Of a stretch of 10,353 bases of DNA, positions 6,069 through 10,353 are shown piece after piece. Both the position numbers and the translations under genes were made by a program. Source of the stretch: Caryophanales bacterium UBA5732. GTDB taxonomy: Bacteria; Bacillota_I; Bacilli_A; Izemoplasmatales; Hujiaoplasmataceae. The notes beneath the pieces were generated by a model. It did not search any database, was not told the origin of the DNA, and saw nothing but the letters and a program-made list of their open reading frames with translations. The stretch is taken from assembly GCA_002419445.1 (NCBI GenBank), contig DIGC01000125.1, forward strand, positions 1-10,353, given 5' to 3'. Position 1 is the stretch's first letter; every line of letters begins with the position of its first letter.

Positions 6069-6332
6069 TTATTTCATGTATTTATCAATTATGCTAATAA
6101 TTTCATCTGTTTTTTCAGGAAACGTTTGATCATTCAACGAATCTCTGACACAAGTGTTAAGATGTTGTTTCAAGATTATAAGATTCGCTTTCTTTAGTAA
6201 CGCTTCTACAGCCAAGATTTGATTTGCAATTTCGACGCAGTACCTGTCTTCTTCTGTCATCCTTATAACGGCTTCGATTTGACCTTTAGCAGTTTTTAAT
6301 AAATTAAGCGCCTGAGTATGATCGTGTTTCAT
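6069..6332 (-). CDS. csoR: Copper-sensing repressor CsoR
   Basis: An 87-residue DUF156 (CsoR/RcnR-family) all-helical repressor. The Cu(I) ligand set C-H-C is intact: C32 (in RYCVEI), H57 and C61 (KQHLNTCV), matching C36/H61/C65 of the founding CsoR. The N-terminal helix carries the family's basic/GQ segment (KTAKGQIEAVIRM). Known mechanism: the apo-tetramer binds a GC-rich palindrome and releases it on binding Cu(I). The start is supported by GGAGG six bases before the ATG. The first 29 bases overlap the end of copA in another frame, so translation is coupled, and csoR is the last gene of the copZ-copA-csoR operon. It most likely autorepresses that operon through the G-rich site near 9007-9025. 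Confidence 0.92.
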   Translation of the reverse strand: MKHDHTQALNLLKTAKGQIEAVIRMTEEDRYCVEIANQILAVEALLKKANLIILKQHLNTCVRDSLNDQTFPEKTDEIISIIDKYMK

Positions 6333-8778
6333 TTTTAACCTCCATATTTTTATTAAGATTTACTTTCTTTAATCTTAATGAATTATAAATGACATTCAAA
6401 CTACTAAACGACATGGCAATAGCGCCAATCATTGGGTGCAATAATCCTAACATTGCAAAGGGAATTGCAAGAGCGTTATAAAACCAAGCCCAAAAATAGT
6501 TTTGTTTGATTTTTGTAAAGATTGCTCTTGATAGATTTATCGCTTTTACAACTGATTCTAGATCTTCGCTTATTAGAGTAATATCACTTGATTCAATGGC
6601 GATATCTGTTCCTGTTCCGATAGCGATACCTACATTTGCTTGTTTTAGAGCAGGTGCATCATTTATTCCGTCACCAACCATCGCAACTAATCCGTAGATT
6701 TCTTGAAGTTTAATTATTTCCGTGACTTTACCATCAGGTAAAACATTAGCAATTACTCTGGTAATTCCAGCTTTTTTAGCAATTGCTTCTGCAGTTTTTT
6801 GGTTATCTCCGGTAATCATGACAGTTTGAATTCCGAGGTTTTCAATTGCTTGAATAGTATTTTTAATATTTGGTTTTAATGCATCAGCAATTGCCATAAT
6901 ACCTAATATACTGTTTTTATTTCCGACAATAATGACCGTTTTTGCTTCAGATTCTAGACGATTTATGTCATTTGAGTATTCATTAAAATCAAAAGACATA
7001 TTTGCATATAACTTAGAACTGCCTATAAAATACTCTTCATCTTCAACAACACCTTTTACTCCTAGACCGGTAATAGCTTCAAAATTCTTTAAAGGTAAAA
7101 AGGAAATGTTGTCTTCTTTCGCTCTATCGATTACAGCTTGTGCTAAAACATGTTCTGAAGCATTTTCGAGAGTAGCCGCAATTTGTAATAATTTCGATTG
7201 ATTAGAGGTAATAATATCAGTAACTTTAGGTTTCCCAATCGTTAACGTTCCAGTTTTGTCAAAAGCAATTGCTTTAATATCTTTAAAGGTTTGAACTGCT
7301 TCACCATTTCTAATTAGTATACCATTTTCTGCACCTTTTCCACTACCAACCATTAAGGCTGTTGGAGTACCTAATCCTAAAGCGCAAGGGCAAGCAATAA
7401 CCAAAACTGCTGTTGAAGTTACAAATGCTAGAGTTAAAGCGCTTTGTTCTGTGTTGACCCAAGGAAGTAAATTCTCAAAACTTCTTAAAATTGACAAGTG
7501 AAATTCAGGAAATATTAAAAATGAAGAAAAAGTTAATATCGTAAGAATTAAAATCCCTGGTACGAATATTCCAGTAATTCTATCTGCGAACTCTTGGATC
7601 GGTACTTTAGAACCTTGACAAGCTTCTACCATTTTGATTATTTGCGCTAAGAAGGTTTCATCTCCTATTCGACTAACCTTAACTTTAATTACACCGTTTT
7701 TGTTAATCGTCGCACCAATTACTTTATCATTAATGCTTCTTTTTACCGGTAAGGATTCACCCGTAGCTAAAGATTCGTCAATTGTTGATTCTCCTTCGAT
7801 AATGATTCCGTCCATAGGGATTTTTTCTCCGGGACGAACAATCATAATATCACCGACGACTAATTCAGAAGTAAGTACTTCTACTTCTTCATTATTAACA
7901 ATTATTTTTGCGGTTTTAGCACCAATTTCAAGTAACTTCTTTATTGCTTGTGATGCTTTGCCTTTTGCTTTTGTTTCTAAGTATTTACCAACTAAATGCA
8001 AAGTCATAATCATGGTCGCCATTTCGATAAATGTTGTGATTGGCATGAACAAACCAAGTAAACCAATTAGATATGGAGGCATTGATCCTAATGATACTAA
8101 AACATCCATATTTGGCCTTTTTGTTTTCAAAGATTTATATGCTTTTTTATGGACATCATAGCCAATGATAAAAATTACAGGAAATCCTAAAATAGCGGCT
8201 ATATAAATATACCCTGGTATTACAAAAGCAAACATATTTAATAACATTAAAGACATAATAATCGTCGATAATATACCAGAAATAATGACTTTATTTTTAG
8301 CTATTTTAGCAAAATGATCTTCTGTTTTATTATTAATTAGTGCATCTTTTTCCAATATTAGTTGATAACCAACCTCATCAATCGCTTTTTGAATTTGGCT
8401 TAATTTAATTGTTTGCGGATTATATTTTAATGTTGCTTTGTTGCTGAGCAAATTAAGGTTTATTTCCTTTACGCCCGGTAACGATTTTGCCGTAAACTCA
8501 ATTGTGTTGGCGCAAGTTGCGCAACTCATTCCTTCGACTCTTAAAGTGACTTCTTCCAGATTATCAGCGTTTATAATCATTTCATAACCTAATTCATCGA
8601 CGTAATTCTTAATTTGAGATTCGTTAATAATTGACTCATCAAAGCTGATATTTAAAGTTTCATTAGCTATATTTACTGTAGCTTCTAATACACCCTCTGT
8701 CGTACTTAAATACGTTTCGATACTTTTGGCACAGGATGCACAACTCATACCATTGATGTGATATTTATTGTTTGTCAT
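6304..8778 (-). CDS. copA: Copper-exporting P1B-type ATPase CopA
   Basis: An 824-residue membrane pump exporting Cu(I) at the cost of ATP. In order: two heavy-metal-associated domains with GMSCASC (C13, C16) and GMSCATC (C86, C89); membrane helices from about 163; the actuator TGES (339-342); the ion-site CPC (C463-P464-C465); phosphorylated D507 in DKTGT; nucleotide-domain SEHVL (541-545); GDGIND (702-707); and the last helices with Y767-N768 and M789/S793, the Cu(I)-type P1B-1 signature. One oddity is that the usual SEHP motif reads SEHV: His543 is kept but Pro is Val. The short tail after NSLRLKK is where csoR's SD and first codons overlap the gene. The start is two bases after the copZ stop and has only a weak SD, so it is probably coupled to copZ translation. 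Confidence 0.95.
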   Translation of the reverse strand: MTNNKYHINGMSCASCAKSIETYLSTTEGVLEATVNIANETLNISFDESIINESQIKNYVDELGYEMIINADNLEEVTLRVEGMSCATCANTIEFTAKSLPGVKEINLNLLSNKATLKYNPQTIKLSQIQKAIDEVGYQLILEKDALINNKTEDHFAKIAKNKVIISGILSTIIMSLMLLNMFAFVIPGYIYIAAILGFPVIFIIGYDVHKKAYKSLKTKRPNMDVLVSLGSMPPYLIGLLGLFMPITTFIEMATMIMTLHLVGKYLETKAKGKASQAIKKLLEIGAKTAKIIVNNEEVEVLTSELVVGDIMIVRPGEKIPMDGIIIEGESTIDESLATGESLPVKRSINDKVIGATINKNGVIKVKVSRIGDETFLAQIIKMVEACQGSKVPIQEFADRITGIFVPGILILTILTFSSFLIFPEFHLSILRSFENLLPWVNTEQSALTLAFVTSTAVLVIACPCALGLGTPTALMVGSGKGAENGILIRNGEAVQTFKDIKAIAFDKTGTLTIGKPKVTDIITSNQSKLLQIAATLENASEHVLAQAVIDRAKEDNISFLPLKNFEAITGLGVKGVVEDEEYFIGSSKLYANMSFDFNEYSNDINRLESEAKTVIIVGNKNSILGIMAIADALKPNIKNTIQAIENLGIQTVMITGDNQKTAEAIAKKAGITRVIANVLPDGKVTEIIKLQEIYGLVAMVGDGINDAPALKQANVGIAIGTGTDIAIESSDITLISEDLESVVKAINLSRAIFTKIKQNYFWAWFYNALAIPFAMLGLLHPMIGAIAMSFSSLNVIYNSLRLKKVNLNKNMEVKNETRSYSGA

Positions 8779-8780
8779 AT

Positions 8781-8987
8781 TTACTTAACCGAATAACCTA
8801 AACTTTCGATTTTCGCTTTGATTTGATCTAATTTGACCAATTGATCGTTATAACTTACCGCTACAGTTTTAGCGACTAGACTTACTTCTACTTTTTCTAC
8901 TCCGGAAATTGAAGTTAATCCTCGCGTAACATTATTAACACAATGTTGGCAACTCATTCCATTAACATTTAATAATTCTTGTTTCAT
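8781..8987 (-). CDS. copZ: Copper chaperone CopZ (HMA domain)
   Basis: A 68-residue single heavy-metal-associated domain. GMSCQHC (C13 and C16) is the Cu(I)-binding loop of the ferredoxin-like fold. It delivers Cu(I) in the cytoplasm to CopA and helps present it to CsoR. I chose the ATG at 8987: AGGAGGAAG precedes it by about six bases. A longer frame from 9008 would begin inside the operator and add only basic residues read from the SD. It is the first gene of the copper operon, directly downstream of the GC-rich operator, and is followed two bases later by copA. Confidence 0.93.
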   Translation of the reverse strand: MKQELLNVNGMSCQHCVNNVTRGLTSISGVEKVEVSLVAKTVAVSYNDQLVKLDQIKAKIESLGYSVK

Positions 8988-9006
8988 ATTTTTCTTCCTC
9001 CTACGC

Positions 9007-9037
9007 ACCCCTTACATGGGGGGGTATATATATTATA
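9007..9037 (-). promoter_or_regulatory. copZ promoter with G/C-rich CsoR-type operator
   Basis: The minus strand has -10 TATAAT (9032-9037); the best -35 is a poor TTCCAT (9055-9060). Directly downstream is ACCCCCCCATGTAAGGGGT (9007-9025), with inverted ACCCC/GGGGT ends in otherwise AT-rich DNA, overlapping the predicted start (about 9025) and lying just before the SD. CsoR-family proteins bind such C-tract/G-tract palindromes. The spacing between arms is wider here than in the partner site at 9119-9136. Confidence 0.65.
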
Positions 9038-9108
9038 ACAAAGATTATTATTAAATGGAAGCAAAATGTTTTTTTTGAAGATAATCTTTTATCCATTGAG
9101 CATATTAC

Positions 9109-9138
9109 TTGATTTTAATATACCCCCTAGGGTATAAT
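9109..9138 (+). promoter_or_regulatory. Promoter and CsoR/CstR operator of the second operon
   Basis: The -35 TTGATT (9109-9114) and -10 TATAAT (9133-9138) are 18 bases apart. The spacer and -10 are covered by TATACCCCCTAGGGTATA (9119-9136), 7-base arms around CCTA. The core TACCC-N4-GGGTA closely resembles known CsoR-family operators. Bound repressor would block RNA polymerase. The SD GAGGTGAT and the start of the repressor gene follow, implying autoregulation. Confidence 0.85.
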
Positions 9139-9161
9139 TTACTTAACAATGAGGTGATATT

Positions 9162-9416
9162 ATGATGTGCGATCCAACATTAAAAAACAGGATAAAAAGA
9201 GCTCAAGGTCAAATGTCTGGTGTACTAAACATGATGGAAAATGATTCAACATGTATGGACATCCTAACTCAACTGAAAGCGATAAGATCTAGTGTTGATA
9301 AGGCAATAGGAATTTTGACAACATCTAATCTCATTCAATTGATTGAGGAAAGCAATGATGTAAAGTTAAGTAATATCGATGACGCAATCAATTTGGTCAT
9401 TAAAGGAATTAAATAA
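9162..9416 (+). CDS. CsoR/CstR-family (DUF156) repressor, atypical sensor
   Basis: An 84-residue DUF156 all-helical repressor. The DNA-binding segment NRIKRAQGQMSGVLNMME (9-26) and the conserved cysteine C31 (DSTCMD) are clear. Unlike the copper sensor, the His position is N56 and the second Cys position is L60 (NLIQLI against NLIECV of CstR and HLNTC of CsoR). It therefore cannot bind Cu(I) by C-H-C or form the CstR C31-C60 disulfide. A second cysteine, C3, lies at the N-terminus where RcnR has its ligand His3. The inducer may be a thiol/sulfane oxidant or a different metal; this is inference. Two tandem ATGs (9162, 9165) are possible starts; GAGGTGAT fits either. It has its own operator and is followed 14 bases later by a flavoprotein gene with SD AAGGAG, forming one operon. 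Confidence 0.85.
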   Translation: MMCDPTLKNRIKRAQGQMSGVLNMMENDSTCMDILTQLKAIRSSVDKAIGILTTSNLIQLIEESNDVKLSNIDDAINLVIKGIK

Positions 9417-9430
9417 AGGAGCTGATTATT

Positions 9431-10353
9431 ATGTTTTCATTTAATATCGAAAAAACTACTGAAAATGATTTGTTCTCTTCTATAAAACTATGGGATTTGT
9501 TGATTATTGGAGGCGGTCCTGCAGGGCTCAACGCTAGTTTATACGCGAAGAGAAAAGGTTTAGAAGTTGGCATTATTACTGATGAAATCGGCGGTCAATT
9601 ACACAATACTACTGATGTTGATAATTACCTCGGATTTAAAAAAATCGAAGGTAAAGACTTATCAAACGAATTTTTAAATCATATCAATAATTTAAATGTT
9701 CCAATTTTGAAGGGTACAAGAGTTAACGAGATAAGGCAATTAAATCCTGATTTCGAAATTAAAGTTTCCGATGGCAAGGTCTTGAGAACAAAAACTATAA
9801 TTATAGCAACTGGCGGTTCACCAAGAAAATTGGGAGTTTTAGGAGAAAAGGAATTTAGTAATAAAGGTGTATCATATTGCACTACATGTGACGCTCCGTT
9901 TTTTAAAGATAAGCACGTAATTGTTGCTGGTGGTGGAAATAGTGCAGTCGAATCTGTATTAGATTTAGTCCCTTGGGCTAGTAAAATCACAGTTGTGCAT
10001 AGAAGTTTATGGCGAGCAGATCAAATACTGCTTGATAAACTGAAAAACGTAAAAAATCTTAAAATCTATTTAAATACACAAATCCAAGAAATTTTTGGAA
10101 ACAATTTCATGAGTGGGCTTAAGGTATTAAATAAAGAAAATAATGAAGCCTTTGAAATTGAAGCTGACGGAATCTTTGTTGAAATTGGTACGATACCAAA
10201 TAGTTACTTGGTAAAAGATTTAGTTGAAACAAATCAACAAGAGGAAATTATCGTCGACAATCAACAAATGACTTCAGTTAAAGGCATATTCGCTGCTGGA
10301 GACGTTACTGCTCAACCTGATAAGCAAATAATAATATCAACTGCCGAAGGCGC
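9431..10353 (+). CDS. TrxB/AhpF-like flavoprotein disulfide reductase (partial)
   Basis: Incomplete at the window edge: 307 codons are present and perhaps 15-20 are missing. Seen: an N-terminal extension of about 20 residues; FAD motif LLIIGGGPAGLNASLYAKRKG (23-43); redox pair CTTC (C150, C153); nucleotide loop GGGNSAVES (167-175); and C-terminal IFAAGDV (286-292). The NADPH 2'-phosphate motif is altered: HRSLWRA (190-196) is one residue shorter than HRRxxxRA and lacks the second Arg. The following ADQILLDKL recalls AhpF-type reductases. It probably reduces a thioredoxin-, glutaredoxin- or AhpC-like partner, possibly with NADH preference; the partner may be encoded beyond the window. The SD AAGGAG stands about eight bases before the ATG. 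Cotranscription with the atypical DUF156 repressor suggests induction by the same thiol or metal stress. Confidence 0.87.
   Translation, partial: MFSFNIEKTTENDLFSSIKLWDLLIIGGGPAGLNASLYAKRKGLEVGIITDEIGGQLHNTTDVDNYLGFKKIEGKDLSNEFLNHINNLNVPILKGTRVNEIRQLNPDFEIKVSDGKVLRTKTIIIATGGSPRKLGVLGEKEFSNKGVSYCTTCDAPFFKDKHVIVAGGGNSAVESVLDLVPWASKITVVHRSLWRADQILLDKLKNVKNLKIYLNTQIQEIFGNNFMSGLKVLNKENNEAFEIEADGIFVEIGTIPNSYLVKDLVETNQQEEIIVDNQQMTSVKGIFAAGDVTAQPDKQIIISTAEG

Noticed and set aside
7634..8161. Plus-strand open frame of 175 codons, plus shorter ones at 6506-6697 and 6932-7201
   Set aside because: All are antisense to copA, whose motifs prove the minus strand is coding; none has an SD or known domain.
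9012..9017. Minus-strand ATG-TAA minimal reading frame in the copZ leader
   Set aside because: It has no SD and lies in the centre of the operator palindrome; chance is the simplest reading.
9041..9088. AAGATTAT ... ATAATCTT inverted repeat with a 32-base spacer between the two copper-region promoters
   Set aside because: Eight AT-rich bases at this distance are expected by chance, and they match no known operator.
9679..9990. Minus-strand open frame of 103 codons
   Set aside because: Antisense to the flavoprotein gene, whose CTTC and GGGNSAVES motifs show the plus strand is coding.

Overview
The window is an AT-rich chromosomal stretch with strong GAGG-type Shine-Dalgarno (SD) sequences, short intergenic gaps and hairpin terminators shared between convergent genes. 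This fits a low-GC Firmicute or a member of the Mycoplasmatota-like lineages next to it (Acholeplasma/Izemoplasma/Haloplasma-type). The lineage is an inference from composition and gene content only. All tryptophans are encoded by TGG. The twelve complete genes stop at TAA (9) or TAG (3), never TGA. There are no RNA genes, insertion sequences, CRISPR arrays or phage genes, and no gene-free stretch exceeds about 175 bases.

Layout. Positions 1-4118 are on the minus strand: an NADPH-type thioredoxin reductase (trxB, 81-989); a coupled pair of a hemerythrin/PAS protein (DUF438 family, 1421-2620) and a DUF454 membrane protein (1062-1421); a Crp/Fnr-family regulator (2700-3323); and a HAD-family phosphatase (3411-4118). 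Positions 4269-6055 hold a small cupin (+), a small three-helix membrane protein (-) and a queG-like iron-sulfur epoxyqueuosine reductase (+). Positions 6069-8987 are a complete copper-resistance operon read right to left: copZ, copA, csoR. Divergent from it is a second operon (9162 to beyond the window end): a second CsoR/CstR-family repressor and a second thioredoxin-reductase/AhpF-like flavoprotein, cut by the window edge.

How the parts work together. Left half: a perfect 8+2+8 palindrome of the Crp half-site type (TGTGA) lies immediately downstream of the Crp/Fnr gene. It is centred at -41.5 from the start point predicted for the hemerythrin/PAS operon, and the regulator's recognition helix carries the R-E-x3-R contacts known to read TGTGA. 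This looks like a local circuit in which a cysteine-containing Fnr-like sensor activates an O2/NO/redox hemerythrin-PAS protein. An 11-bp inverted repeat there may also hide the SD of the hemerythrin gene on read-through transcripts. Right half: copper is handled by CopZ (chaperone), CopA (efflux ATPase) and CsoR (Cu(I)-sensing repressor). The second DUF156-family repressor has lost the copper His/Cys ligands and has cysteines at positions 3 and 31 instead. With its flavoprotein partner it suggests a thiol, sulfur or other-metal response arranged back to back with copper efflux. A CsoR-type palindrome sits between the -35 and -10 elements of this second promoter.
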